DNA from: Rhodococcus opacus B4
GTDB taxonomy: Bacteria; Actinomycetota; Actinomycetes; Mycobacteriales; Mycobacteriaceae
Reading direction: 5' to 3'
Assembly: GCF_000010805.1 (NCBI RefSeq)
Contig: NC_012522.1
Span: 6,386,001-6,450,000 of the forward strand
Length of the DNA: 64,000 bases
Position 1 is the first letter of the stretch, and each line of letters begins with the position of its first letter. This document shows, piece by piece, positions 26,636 to 35,960 of the stretch. The position numbers were made by a program, and so were the translations under genes. Under the pieces are notes generated by a model. It saw nothing but the letters and a program-made list of their open reading frames with translations. It ran no database searches and was not told the DNA's origin.

Positions 26636-26671
26636 GCGCGTCCGCCCCACTCACACTTCGGAGGAATCCCG

Positions 26672-27730
26672 ATGCCCTACAGTGCTGATCTCGACATCCG
26701 GGTGACGGACTCGTCGCTGCGCGACGGCTCCCACGCCAAGCGACACCAGTTCACCGTCGAACACGTCCGCTCCATCGTCGGGGCGCTCGACGCCGCCGGG
26801 GTCCCGGTCATCGAGGTCACCCACGGCGACGGACTCGGCGGCTCCTCGTTCAACTACGGCTTCAGCCACACCCCGGAGCAGGAGCTGATCAAGGCCGCCG
26901 TGGAGACCGCGGAGCAGGCGAAGATCGCGTTCCTCATGCTCCCCGGACTCGGTGTCCGGTCCGACATCCGCGAGGCCGCGGACAACGGCGCGAGCATCTG
27001 CCGCATCGCCACGCACTGCACCGAGGCCGACATCTCCGTGCAGCACTTCGGGCTCGCCCGCGACCTCGGGCTGGAGACGGTCGGCTTCCTCATGATGTCG
27101 CACAGCCAGCCGCCGGAGGTCCTCGCGAAGCAGGCCCGGATCATGGCCGACGCCGGCTGCCAGTGCGTCTACGTCGTCGACTCGGCCGGGGCGCTGATCC
27201 TGAACGCCGTCAGCGACCGCGTGTCCGCCCTCGTCGCGGAGCTCGGCGACGACGCACAGGTCGGCTTCCACGGGCACGAGAACCTCGGCCTCGGGGTCGC
27301 CAACTCGGTGCTCGCCGTCGAGGCCGGCGCCCTGCAGATCGACGGCTCCACCCGGCGTTTCGGTGCCGGAGCGGGCAACACCCCGGTCGAGGCGTTCGCC
27401 GCCGTCACCGAGAAACTCGGAATCCGCACGGGCATCGACACTCTGAAGATCATCGACGCCGCCGAGGACGTCGTCCGGCCGATCATGGACGGCGACTGCC
27501 TGCTCGACCGGCTGTCGCTGACCATGGGCTACGCGGGGGTGTACTCCAGCTTCCTCAAGCACGCCGACTCGCACGCCAGCCGGTACGGCGTGTCCGGTGC
27601 CGAGATCCTCATCGAGGCCGGCCGGCGCAAGCTGGTCGGCGGTCAGGAGGACCAGCTGATCGAGATCGCGCTCGGTCTCGCGGACCGGAAGTCCGCGGAA
27701 ACCGCAGTCGCCGAGAAGAAGTCCGCCTAG
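26672..27730 (+). CDS. hsaF: HsaF, 4-hydroxy-2-oxoacid aldolase
   Basis: A 352-residue pyruvate aldolase of the DmpG/BphI type. The catalytic Arg17 and metal ligand Asp18 lie in DSSLRDGSHA, and the metal-binding pair His200-Gly-His202 in GFHGHENLG. The C-terminal half carries the communication domain that joins HsaG. GGAGG lies eight bases before the ATG. It cleaves 4-hydroxy-2-oxohexanoate to pyruvate and propanal. Confidence 0.94.
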   Translation: MPYSADLDIRVTDSSLRDGSHAKRHQFTVEHVRSIVGALDAAGVPVIEVTHGDGLGGSSFNYGFSHTPEQELIKAAVETAEQAKIAFLMLPGLGVRSDIREAADNGASICRIATHCTEADISVQHFGLARDLGLETVGFLMMSHSQPPEVLAKQARIMADAGCQCVYVVDSAGALILNAVSDRVSALVAELGDDAQVGFHGHENLGLGVANSVLAVEAGALQIDGSTRRFGAGAGNTPVEAFAAVTEKLGIRTGIDTLKIIDAAEDVVRPIMDGDCLLDRLSLTMGYAGVYSSFLKHADSHASRYGVSGAEILIEAGRRKLVGGQEDQLIEIALGLADRKSAETAVAEKKSA

Positions 27731-27770
27731 GCGTTCCGCCGGGTACCGACACCAGAAAGCCGAGATCATC

Positions 27771-28949
27771 ATGGGCCAGGTTCTTGACAGGATCGAACAG
27801 TACGCGGACGAGATCCGCGCGGAAGGCGCCGAGGGCGACAAGCTGATGCGCCTGTCCGACACGTCCGCGAAGCGGTTGCGCGATTCCGGTGTGATGCGGA
27901 TGCTGCAGCCGAAGGAGTACGGCGGCTACGAATCCCACCCGCGCGAGTTCGCGGAGACCGCGATGGGCATCGGCGCCATCGACGGGGCCGCGGGCTGGGT
28001 CAGCGGCATCGTCGGCGTCCACCCGTGGGAGTTGGCGTTCTTCGACCGCACGGCCCAGGACGAGGTGTGGGGCGCGGACTCGGACATGTGGATGGCGTCG
28101 CCGTACGCGCCGATGGGCGTGGCCGTGCCGACCGACGGCGGCTACGTCCTCAACGGGCGGTGGTCGTTCTCGTCGGGCACCGACCACTGCGGGTGGGTGA
28201 TGATCGGCGCCGCGGTCGGCGACCGGGACGGCAACCGGGTGATGCCGCCGAAGATCCTGCACGTGCTGCTCCCGCGCTCGGACTACGACATCGACCAGGA
28301 CAGCTGGAACGTCGTCGGACTGCGCGGCACCGGATCCAAGGACCTGATCGTCAAGGATGCGTTCATCCCGCAGCACCGGACGCTGCAGGCAGACAGGGTG
28401 TTCGACGGGTCCGCGCCGAAGGAGTTCGGCCGCACCCAGACGCTCTACAATTTCCCGTTCTCGTGCATCTTCCCGCTCGGCATCACGTCCTCGCTCATCG
28501 GCATCGCCGAGGGTGCGCTGGCCTGCCACCTGAACGCGCAACGCGAACGCATCACCGTCTCCGGCACCGCGATCAAGGAAGACCCGTACGTGCTGTTCGC
28601 CATCGGCGAGGCGGCCGCGGAGATCGCGGCGTCCCGCGCGGCGATCCTGGAGACGGTCGACCGGTTCTGGGACATGACCGAGAAGGGTCGTGAGGTGTCG
28701 TTCGAACTGCGGTCGATCGGTCGTCGCACCCAGACCGCCGCCGCCTGGCGGGCGGTCCGCGCCGTGGACGAGATCTTCGCACGCTCCGGTGGCGGTGCGC
28801 TCCAACTGAAGACACCCATGCAGCGCTTCTGGCGCGACGCCCACGCCGGCCTCTCCCACGCCATCCACGTGCCCGGCTCGATCTTCCACTCCTCGGCACT
28901 CACCCAGCTCGGCGGCGAACCCCAGGGCATCCACCGCTCCATGATCTAG
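27771..28949 (+). CDS. hsaA: HsaA, 3-HSA 4-hydroxylase (flavin monooxygenase)
   Basis: A 392-residue group D flavin-dependent monooxygenase with the acyl-CoA dehydrogenase fold. It shows MRMLQPKEYGGYESHP, the flavin-contact VLNGRWSFSSGTDH, VVGLRGTGSKDL and the C-terminal RFWRDAHAGLSHA. It hydroxylates 3-HSA to the catechol 3,4-DHSA using reduced flavin from HsaB. It comes 40 bases after hsaF. A large hairpin separates it from hsaC. A second HsaA-like protein is encoded at 37524-38690. Confidence 0.9.
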   Translation: MGQVLDRIEQYADEIRAEGAEGDKLMRLSDTSAKRLRDSGVMRMLQPKEYGGYESHPREFAETAMGIGAIDGAAGWVSGIVGVHPWELAFFDRTAQDEVWGADSDMWMASPYAPMGVAVPTDGGYVLNGRWSFSSGTDHCGWVMIGAAVGDRDGNRVMPPKILHVLLPRSDYDIDQDSWNVVGLRGTGSKDLIVKDAFIPQHRTLQADRVFDGSAPKEFGRTQTLYNFPFSCIFPLGITSSLIGIAEGALACHLNAQRERITVSGTAIKEDPYVLFAIGEAAAEIAASRAAILETVDRFWDMTEKGREVSFELRSIGRRTQTAAAWRAVRAVDEIFARSGGGALQLKTPMQRFWRDAHAGLSHAIHVPGSIFHSSALTQLGGEPQGIHRSMI

Positions 28950-28951
28950 GC

Positions 28952-29014
28952 GCTCCGCGCCCGTGCGCCTTTTTGGTAGTTCCAGCAACCAGAAAGGCGC
29001 ACGGGCGGCGGAGC
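28952..29014 (+). promoter_or_regulatory. Long stem-loop between hsaA and hsaC
   Basis: The segment 28952-28972 (GCTCCGCGCCCGTGCGCCTTT) is mirrored by 28993-29014, with a single one-base bulge, and a 20-base loop lies between. The stem is 21 bp. It starts two bases after the hsaA stop and ends 22 bases before hsaC. It could be an RNA processing or stability signal, or an attenuator, within the hsa transcript. It carries no T-run. Confidence 0.7.
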
Positions 29015-29036
29015 CGCTTCCAGGAAAGGACTGCAC

Positions 29037-29948
29037 ATGACAGAGATTCGAGGGCTCGGATACCTGCGGATCCAGACGAAGGACGTGCCGCGCTGGCGTG
29101 AGCTGGTGGTGGACGGGCTGGGCATGGCCGAGGGCTCCGGACCCGAGCCCGACGGACTGTACCTGCGCGTCGACGAACGACGGTCACGGCTGATCGTCCT
29201 CCCCGGTGACACGGACAAGGCGCTCGCCGTGGGCTGGGAGGTGCGCGACCAGTTCGCCCTCCAGCGCGTGCGCGAGGAGGCGGAGAAGTCGGGCGTCGCG
29301 GTCGATGTCCTGTCCGAGGAGGAGTCGCGCTACCGTGACGCCGAGCAGGTGATCGCGTTCGACGATCCGTCCGGCACGCGGGTGGAGGTGTTCTTCGGAC
29401 CGGTGCTCGACCACGGTCCCGTCGTCACCCCGCACGGCGGGCGGTTCGTCACCGGCGCGCAGGGGCTGGGGCACGTCGTCCTCCCGACGCCGGCATTCGA
29501 CGAGGCCTACACGTTCTACACCGAGGTGCTGGGTTTCCTGCCCCGCGGGGCGATCCGCCTCGGGCCGGCCGACGCCCCTGGACCGGCCCGCCGCGTCCGG
29601 TTCATGGGGGTCAACCAGCGTCATCACAGCCTCGCACTGTGCCCCGCGCCGCACAGCGGCGAGCCCGGAATGGTGCACCTGATGACGGAGGTCGACACAC
29701 TCGACGCCGTCGGCCAGGCACTCGACCGCCTCGGCAAGCTCGGTTTCTCGATCTCGTCGACGCTCGGCCGCCACACCAACGACCGCATGGTGTCGTTCTA
29801 CGTGCGCGCCCCCGGCGGCTGGGACCTCGAGTTCGGCACCGAGGGCATGCTCGTCGACGAGACGCACTACACCGCCGAGGAGATCACCGCGGACAGTTAC
29901 TGGGGCCACGACTGGTCGGGTTCCGAGCCGCTGGCGGCGTTCTCGTGA
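29037..29948 (+). CDS. hsaC: HsaC, extradiol dioxygenase
   Basis: A 303-residue type I extradiol dioxygenase with two vicinal-oxygen-chelate modules. The Fe(II) ligands fall at His146 (GLGHVVLP), His214 (GMVHLM) and Glu265 (WDLEFGTEG), as in HsaC of M. tuberculosis. It cleaves the catechol 3,4-DHSA to 4,9-DSHA. AGGAAAGG precedes the ATG. The stop overlaps the lipase gene by GTGA, so the lipase is co-translated. Confidence 0.94.
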   Translation: MTEIRGLGYLRIQTKDVPRWRELVVDGLGMAEGSGPEPDGLYLRVDERRSRLIVLPGDTDKALAVGWEVRDQFALQRVREEAEKSGVAVDVLSEEESRYRDAEQVIAFDDPSGTRVEVFFGPVLDHGPVVTPHGGRFVTGAQGLGHVVLPTPAFDEAYTFYTEVLGFLPRGAIRLGPADAPGPARRVRFMGVNQRHHSLALCPAPHSGEPGMVHLMTEVDTLDAVGQALDRLGKLGFSISSTLGRHTNDRMVSFYVRAPGGWDLEFGTEGMLVDETHYTAEEITADSYWGHDWSGSEPLAAFS

Positions 29949-31099
29949 CGGCGTCGCGCGCCCGCATCGGCGTGGTGGCCGCGCTCGTCCTCCTCGGTGG
30001 AAGTGCCTGTTCCAGTGCGGCATCCGAGACGGTGACGGACCCGGCCGCGCCCCGACCGGGACAGCTCCTGTCGGCCCGGGCCGTCGCCGACGGTCCGGCG
30101 CTGCCGAGCGCCGCGCGGAACGAGGTGATCACCTACGCGTCGCAGGACGGCAACGGCGACCCGGTCGTCGTGTCGGGTACCGTGGCGATTCCCCGCACGC
30201 CGGCACCCGAGGGTGGGTACCCGGTGATCAGCTGGGCGCACGGCACGACCGGAGTCGCGGACGCCTGCGCCCCGTCCGCGGATTTCGCAGGCGGCCCCGC
30301 CCACGGATATCTGTCCGGGGTGAACGCGTCCCTCGACGACTGGGTCGCCAAGGGATACGCGGTGGTGAGCACGGACTATCAGGGTCTGGGCACGCCGGGT
30401 ATCCACCCGTACATCAACGGCGACACCGAGGCGAACGCGGTGGTGGACATCGTCCGCGCCGCCCGTGAGGTGGATCCGGCCGTCGGCGCGACGTGGTTCG
30501 TGATCGGTCACAGCCAGGGCGGGCAGGCGGCACTGTTCACCGCGGCCCAGGCCGGGGATCGCGCCCCGGAACTGGAACTCGGTGGCGCCGTGGCGATCGC
30601 CCCCGGCAACGGGCTCGATCAGACGCCGCAGTACTTCCGCTCGGGTGTTCCGGGTATCGAGGCGGCGGAGGCGTTCCTCCCGCTGATCCTGCTCGGCGCG
30701 CAGGCCGCGGACCCCACCATCGACCCGTCGGCGCTGCTGACGGAGCAGGCCCAACCGCTGCTGACGGCGGCGCGGACGGGGTGCATCGATGACATCCGGA
30801 AGGTCCCACCCGTGCCCGCCGATCAGGTGTTCCGTCCCGACGCCGACCTGGGACCGCTCACCGACTACCTGGTGCGGCAGGAGCCGTCGCGGGTGCACGT
30901 GCAGGTGCCGACGCTGGTCACGCAGAGCTCCGGCGACCGGGTGGTGAGCAAACCGTCGACGGATCTGATGGTGAAGACGTTGCAGGACAACGGGAACGAA
31001 CTCACGTATCGGACGTACGTGGACGTCGACCACCGCGGGACGATCGGCGCCTCGCAGCAGGACGCGCAGGAGTTCGTCGCGGGGATCCTCGCTCGCTGA
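29945..31099 (+). CDS. Secreted lipase/esterase (LIP family)
   Basis: A 384-residue secreted alpha/beta hydrolase. The signal region LVLLGGSACSS may be a lipobox with Cys22. The nucleophile is in GHSQGG (about 179-184); the Asp and His (SSGDRVV and VDHRGT) lie near the end. It resembles the secretory lipases (LIP) of fungi and actinobacteria. It starts by GTGA overlap with hsaC, which ties it to the steroid operon; release of steroid esters or conjugates outside the cell is an inference. Confidence 0.78.
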   Translation: MTASRARIGVVAALVLLGGSACSSAASETVTDPAAPRPGQLLSARAVADGPALPSAARNEVITYASQDGNGDPVVVSGTVAIPRTPAPEGGYPVISWAHGTTGVADACAPSADFAGGPAHGYLSGVNASLDDWVAKGYAVVSTDYQGLGTPGIHPYINGDTEANAVVDIVRAAREVDPAVGATWFVIGHSQGGQAALFTAAQAGDRAPELELGGAVAIAPGNGLDQTPQYFRSGVPGIEAAEAFLPLILLGAQAADPTIDPSALLTEQAQPLLTAARTGCIDDIRKVPPVPADQVFRPDADLGPLTDYLVRQEPSRVHVQVPTLVTQSSGDRVVSKPSTDLMVKTLQDNGNELTYRTYVDVDHRGTIGASQQDAQEFVAGILAR

Positions 31100-31165
31100 G
31101 GATGCCCGCGACCGCACGGCCGTCGACAGTGCGCCGACCCGCTGACGAGGCCTAGTCTCGAACTC

Positions 31166-32011
31166 ATGGGCCTGCGACGTCGAGACACCATCGGACAACA
31201 GTTGCGCGAGCTTCGCTACGAGCCGACGGCGAAACGGATCCGCGCCGTGCTGGACGGGACCACGGTGGTCGACAGCGTCCGCGCGGTTCTGGTCTGGGAA
31301 CCGCGGCGCATCGTCCCCACCTATGCGGTGCCGGCGGAGGACATTGCCGCGGCGTTGGAGCCGCAGCCACCGAGCGCGGTGCAGCCGGATCCGGCCGACG
31401 TCGGGTTCGCCCTGCCGGACGTGACGACGATGCCGGTGCTCGACCCGCGGGTGCCGTTCTCCGTGCGCAGCACGGAGGGCGTGACGGTTGCCATCCGCAC
31501 ATCCGGCGACAGCGCACGATCCGCGGCGGGCTTCCTGCCCGGCGACCCGGACCTGAGCGGCTACGTGGTGCTCGATTTCGACGGATTCGACCGCTGGCTG
31601 GAGGAGGACGACGAGATCGTCGGGCATCCGCACGACCCGTTCCAGCGCATCGACGTCCGCCGCACGTCCCGGCACATCCGGGTGATGCTGGGCGACACGC
31701 TCCTCGCCGACACCCGGCGGGCGAGAATGCTGTTCGAGACGATGCTGCCGGTCCGCTACTACCTGCCGCCCGAAGACGTCGTCGCGGACCTGCGGCCGAG
31801 TGCGACGACGACCTACTGTGCCTACAAGGGTGAGGCCGCCTACTCGTCCGTCGTCACTGCCGACGGCGTTCTCGACGACATCGCCTGGCGTTACGACGAG
31901 CCCCTCGTCGACGCGTCGGAAGTGCGGGGCCTCGTGGCGTTCTTCGACGAGCGCATCGATCTGGTCGTCGACGGTGTGGCCCGGCGGCGGCCGGTGACTC
32001 CCTGGTCCTAG
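31166..32011 (+). CDS. Tandem DUF427 protein
   Basis: A 281-residue soluble protein with two copies of the DUF427 barrel. Copy one has RIRAVLDGTTVVDSVRAVLV followed by PTYAVPAEDI, and copy two has RHIRVMLGDTLLADTRRARM followed by VRYYLPPEDV. A conserved TYCAYKGEA stretch lies in the second half. The function of DUF427 is unknown; it is widespread in actinobacteria. Its stop overlaps the convergent LtrA gene by four bases. Confidence 0.82.
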   Translation: MGLRRRDTIGQQLRELRYEPTAKRIRAVLDGTTVVDSVRAVLVWEPRRIVPTYAVPAEDIAAALEPQPPSAVQPDPADVGFALPDVTTMPVLDPRVPFSVRSTEGVTVAIRTSGDSARSAAGFLPGDPDLSGYVVLDFDGFDRWLEEDDEIVGHPHDPFQRIDVRRTSRHIRVMLGDTLLADTRRARMLFETMLPVRYYLPPEDVVADLRPSATTTYCAYKGEAAYSSVVTADGVLDDIAWRYDEPLVDASEVRGLVAFFDERIDLVVDGVARRRPVTPWS

Positions 32012-33294
32012 CGGGCACCCGAGTCGGCGCGTCCGAGTGCGATCTCGAGGGCCCGGGTCTCGTGCGCGTGCCCGAGCAACTCGTATCCGACGACGGTGAC
32101 GACCGGTGCCAGCATCACCACGATCAGGCACCACGCCATCGACACGCCCTGCGCCGCCAGCACGAGTGCGAGCGCGATCGTCGCCGCAGTCAGCACGAGG
32201 AGCAGGATGTGGAACGGGTCGGGAACCCGCAACAGATACGTGTACAGCAGATACACGCCGAGGAGGAATATCGCGACGGGCGCGGCGACGGACAGCACCG
32301 TCGCCGTCGCGCCGAGGTGGGAGGCGTGTTCGATGTAGTAGGCGGCCACGTGCAGCCCAGCCCCTACCGCGGCCAGGGACGCGAACAGGGCGATGTGGCT
32401 GTATCCCCACACGAATGACCGATTGCGGTACACCTCGAGTATCTCCGCCGACGGGAGCGTGTAGTAGACCCACCACAGTCCGAACGTGAGCCCGATGCCC
32501 GCGACCGCGACGAGTATCGCGTCGAGTGTCCAGCCCTGGTGATCGACCACGGCGGACAGCGAGGTCACCGTGCCGATCACACCCTCGCCCAGCGTGATGA
32601 TCACGAGCAGGCCGTGACGCTCGACGATGTGGTGTGCGTGCCAGGGTGTTCCACCCTTGAATCGTTCGGCGATGACGGGGCCGCTCATCTCGAAGAGGAT
32701 GAGTATCACGCCGAGACCGAACGCGTACTCGACGGTGAGAGGCGCGATCACCAGGGCGACCCAGCCGATCTGCGCGACGACGAGCGTCGTGACATAGGTC
32801 AGTGCCGCGGAACGATGGTCGGGGTCGTGCCGGGCGGCGCGCAACCACTGGAACACCATCGCCACCCGCATGACGATGTACCCGGACACCATCACGGAAT
32901 TGTCGAGTTCGACTCCACGGTCGATGGACGCGAACATCGGCGGCATGCCGAGTGCCAGGATGACGACGCCGATCATCTGGATCATGGTGGTGACCCGGTA
33001 GATCCAGTCGTCCGTGTCGTAGGCCGAGGCGAACCAGGAGAAGTTGATCCACGCCCAGATGATCGCGAACATCGCGAACGAGAATCCCGCCAGCCCGGCG
33101 GCGACGTGGTCTTCGGCGAGGAGGTGCGCGAACTGATTGCCCGCAACACCGAACGCGACGACGAACGTGAGATCGAACAGCAACTCCAACGGTGTTGCCG
33201 CACGGTGTTCCTCGTGAGGATCTCGTCCGACCATCTTCTGGACGCGGTGGGCGAGGCTCCCGGTGTCCGGTGCCGATCGTTCGGGCGAGTTCAC
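32008..33294 (-). CDS. LtrA-family membrane protein
   Basis: A 428-residue protein of the low-temperature-requirement A (LtrA) family with about 10-12 hydrophobic helices. The family start TPLELLFDLTFVVAFGVAGNQ is at about 34-54, and PFHAHHIVERHGL-like stretch is near the middle. Its function is unknown; a transport role is often suggested. It starts with GTG at 33294 without a clear ribosome site, 10 bases after the hydrolase gene of the same strand, so the two are probably one transcript. Confidence 0.85.
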   Translation of the reverse strand: MNSPERSAPDTGSLAHRVQKMVGRDPHEEHRAATPLELLFDLTFVVAFGVAGNQFAHLLAEDHVAAGLAGFSFAMFAIIWAWINFSWFASAYDTDDWIYRVTTMIQMIGVVILALGMPPMFASIDRGVELDNSVMVSGYIVMRVAMVFQWLRAARHDPDHRSAALTYVTTLVVAQIGWVALVIAPLTVEYAFGLGVILILFEMSGPVIAERFKGGTPWHAHHIVERHGLLVIITLGEGVIGTVTSLSAVVDHQGWTLDAILVAVAGIGLTFGLWWVYYTLPSAEILEVYRNRSFVWGYSHIALFASLAAVGAGLHVAAYYIEHASHLGATATVLSVAAPVAIFLLGVYLLYTYLLRVPDPFHILLLVLTAATIALALVLAAQGVSMAWCLIVVMLAPVVTVVGYELLGHAHETRALEIALGRADSGAR

Positions 33295-33304
33295 GGCGGG
33301 GAAG

Positions 33305-34123
33305 CTACGGGGTCGCCTGGTCTGCCTGGACCACGAGGTCGGCGACGGCGGCAGGCTGAGACACGAGGACGGCGTGCGACGCGGGAATCTCCGTGATCTG
33401 CGCCCCCGCCCGGGTGGCCATGAACCGCTCGGACGCCGCCGGAATCACCTGATCGTTCTGAGCGACCATGGCCCAGCTCGGAGTAGACGCCCACGAGGGC
33501 GGCCCGCTCGGTTCGAGGTTTGCCACCAGCGCCGCCGACCGCTGGTGCGCGAGCATCTCGGCGGCCGTGGCGTCGGACACGTCCGGTGCGAACACCCGAT
33601 GGAAGTCGGCCGGGTTGATGTAGCCGTCGAGGTTCCTGCCCGCGATCCCGGTGGGATCGTTGTCGACGACCTTCACCTGCAGCACCGGCGGAAGCAACTG
33701 GCTGCCGGGGAACCGGATCGGGTCGAGGTTCAGCATCACCGGCTCACCCTGCGCCGGGGCGAACGCCGCCACGTACACGAGAGCCTCGACGTTCGGGGAA
33801 TGCACGTTGGTGATGACGGCGCCGCCGTACGAGTGACCGACGAGCACCACCGGCCCCGGGATGTCCGCCAGCACCTTCTCGACGGCGGCGGAATCGTACG
33901 CCGGCCCGCGCAACGGGTTGTCCGGAACCACGACTTCGTATCCTCGACCGCGGAGGTTCGCCGCCACCGCATCCCAACTGGTCGTGTCGGCGAACGCGCC
34001 GTGTACCAGCACCACCGTCGGCAGATCCTGGGCGAGGGCCGGTCCGGCTCCCACGGTGAGTGTTCCCGCAGCCGCGACCGCGCACGCGGCAAGGGCGGTT
34101 CGAAGTCGAAGAAGTCGCATCAC
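33305..34123 (-). CDS. Exported alpha/beta hydrolase
   Basis: A 272-residue hydrolase with a Sec signal peptide (hydrophobic helix to about 31, Ala-x-Ala site near ALAQ). The nucleophile Ser is in GHSYGG, the Asp in AQNDQVIP and the His in ASHAVLVS. It resembles salicylate esterase/AHL-lactonase-like hydrolases of the alpha/beta type found outside the cell; the substrate is unknown. The ATG at 34123 (or 34120) is taken. It lies just after the convergent steroid side and is not clearly part of the island's pathway. Confidence 0.78.
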   Translation of the reverse strand: MMRLLRLRTALAACAVAAAGTLTVGAGPALAQDLPTVVLVHGAFADTTSWDAVAANLRGRGYEVVVPDNPLRGPAYDSAAVEKVLADIPGPVVLVGHSYGGAVITNVHSPNVEALVYVAAFAPAQGEPVMLNLDPIRFPGSQLLPPVLQVKVVDNDPTGIAGRNLDGYINPADFHRVFAPDVSDATAAEMLAHQRSAALVANLEPSGPPSWASTPSWAMVAQNDQVIPAASERFMATRAGAQITEIPASHAVLVSQPAAVADLVVQADQATP

Positions 34124-34340
34124 TCGTCTCCCGGGTCAGGACGGAACACAGTGGTCAGGGTGAAGGGTCCTGCGCGCCAGGAACAGTCGTCCGGCACGAA
34201 GCAGTGCGGTACGACAGGCGACGCCGTGGCCTGGCCCTTCGTGGCTGAGATTACTCGCCCGCAGCGCGGTCGGCATCATTTCGGCTAGCGTGACCGGAGG
34301 GGGCGTTCTGCTCGTGTGCACACTGGTCAGGAGGAATCCC

Positions 34341-35124
34341 GTGGATCTCGCGTTGAGTGGCACCGTCGCCGTGGTCACCGGAGCCAGCAAGGGTATCGGG
34401 CTCGCCATCACCCGCGCGCTCGCCGCGGAGGGCGCCTTCGTGGTGGCGGGCGCGCGTTCGCCCGGTCCGGAACTGGAGGAACTCGTCCGCGGAGGATCCG
34501 TGGAGGCGGTGAGCGTCGACCTGTCGACGCCCGCCGGCCCGGCGGAACTCGTCGCCGCCGCCACCGCACGCGGCAGTCTCGGTGTCGTCGTCAACAACGT
34601 CGGAGCCGCCCACCCGAGACTCACCGGATTCCTCGACGTGACCGACGCGGACTGGATCACGACGATGAATCTCAACCTGATGTCGGCGGTGCGGACGATC
34701 CGGGCCGCTCTGCCCCCGATGATCGCGGCAGGCCGGGGCAGCATCGTGACCACCAGTTCGGTCAACAGTTTCCTGCCCGACCCACCGTCATCGACTACTG
34801 CGCATCCAAGGCGGCGCTCACCAACTTCTCGAAGGCGCTGTCGAAAGAGATGGGGCCGCTGGGTATTCGGGTGAACACCGTCAGTCCCGGTCCGGTGTCG
34901 ACCGCACTGTGGCTCGGGGACGACGGGGTGGCCGCCACGGTGGCGCGCGCAGGCGGCGGCGATCCGGCGGCGGTGGCGGAAAGCGTCGCGAAGCAGTCCG
35001 TCACGGGCCGGTTCACCCGCCCCGACGAGGTGGCGGATCTCGTGACGTTTCTCGCGAGTGACCGGGCCGGCAACGTGACGGGGTCCGATTCGTGATCGAC
35101 GGGGGACTGGTCACCACCCTCTGA
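34341..35124 (+). pseudogene. SDR gene with two frameshifts
   Basis: An SDR reading frame starts at GTG 34341 (AGGAGG seven bases upstream): cofactor loop TGASKGIG, NNVG, then TTSSVNSFLP. Near 34780 the frame is lost; the match continues in another frame with TVIDYCASKAALTNF (active-site Tyr/Lys) to NVTGSD. Near 35086 the frame shifts again, and the end FVIDGGLVTTL runs to TGA at 35124. Both breaks look like one missing base. With both restored the protein would be about 260 residues. It is either a pseudogene or two sequence errors; with codons still conserved on each side it is recent in either case. Confidence 0.75.
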
Positions 35125-35130
35125 CGCACG

Positions 35131-35922
35131 CTACCTGCGGCCCAGCAGCTTCCGCATGCCCTCGGCCGCACCGCGCACGAGTGCGCCTCGGGGGAAACCG
35201 CTCCGCGTGCGCGCCGCGTCGTAATTGCCGCTCGCCACCCACACCGGGCCGTCGGCGAGGTGTGCGAGACCCTCCCGGGCAACGTCTTCGGGCTCGGCGA
35301 CGTTCATCCCGGGAAGATCGAAGTTCAGCCCCGCCCGGACCATCGCCGGCGTGCGGGTGACGCCGAGGACCAGTTCGACCACGTCCACTCCGAACGGTGC
35401 GAGTTCGAGCCAGAGGCTTTCCGCGAAGACCCGGCCGAACGCCTTCGACGCGGCGTAGATGCTCTGGTCCTCCGAACCCAGGTACCCGGCGAGCGAACCG
35501 ACCAGCACGATCCCGCCCCGGCCGCGGTCCTTCATCTTCACGCCGAAATGCTGCGACAGGTGCAGCTGAGAGGTGATGTTGAGGTCGATGACCCGCTGGA
35601 ACCCGGCGAGGTCTCCGCTGACGAACTCGTGCCCGTAGCTGTTGGCGCCGGCATTGAAGATCAGCAGGCCCACCTCGACGTCGTCGGTGGCCGTGCGGAT
35701 CCGGTCGAGGGCGTCCGGGTCGAGGAGATCGAGCGCGAGAGTGCGCACCAGGACGCCGTGCGCGCGGACCTTGTCCGCGGTCTCCTCGAGCGGCCCGGGC
35801 TTGCGGGCGATCAGGACCAGATTGATTCCCGCCTTGCCGAGTTCTTCGGCGAAACTCGCGCCCACACCCTCGGAGCCGCCCGCGATCACGGCCCACGGGC
35901 CGTAGTGTCCGGTGTCGATCAT
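35131..35922 (-). CDS. SDR oxidoreductase downstream of kshA
   Basis: A 263-residue SDR of the extended-loop type: AVIAGGSEGVG (11-21), IFNAGANSYG, Ser143, Tyr156 and Lys160. The C-terminal part is longer and basic (FPRGALVRGAAEGMRKLLGRR). The ATG at 35922 has AGAGGA seven bases upstream. It is the third gene of kshA-small Cys protein-SDR and likely oxidises or reduces a steroid hydroxyl or keto group. Which one is not visible. Confidence 0.82.
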   Translation of the reverse strand: MIDTGHYGPWAVIAGGSEGVGASFAEELGKAGINLVLIARKPGPLEETADKVRAHGVLVRTLALDLLDPDALDRIRTATDDVEVGLLIFNAGANSYGHEFVSGDLAGFQRVIDLNITSQLHLSQHFGVKMKDRGRGGIVLVGSLAGYLGSEDQSIYAASKAFGRVFAESLWLELAPFGVDVVELVLGVTRTPAMVRAGLNFDLPGMNVAEPEDVAREGLAHLADGPVWVASGNYDAARTRSGFPRGALVRGAAEGMRKLLGRR

Positions 35923-35960
35923 GTTGTGTCCTCTCGGAAATGGTTCAGGTGCGACGAGTT

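Noticed and set aside
29897..33052. Minus-strand frame of 1051 codons over the lipase, DUF427 and LtrA genes
   Set aside because: It is antisense to the plus-strand lipase and DUF427 genes and lies out of frame in LtrA, all three of which show clear family motifs, and its composition (Arg/Pro/Gly/His) is typical of antisense translation.
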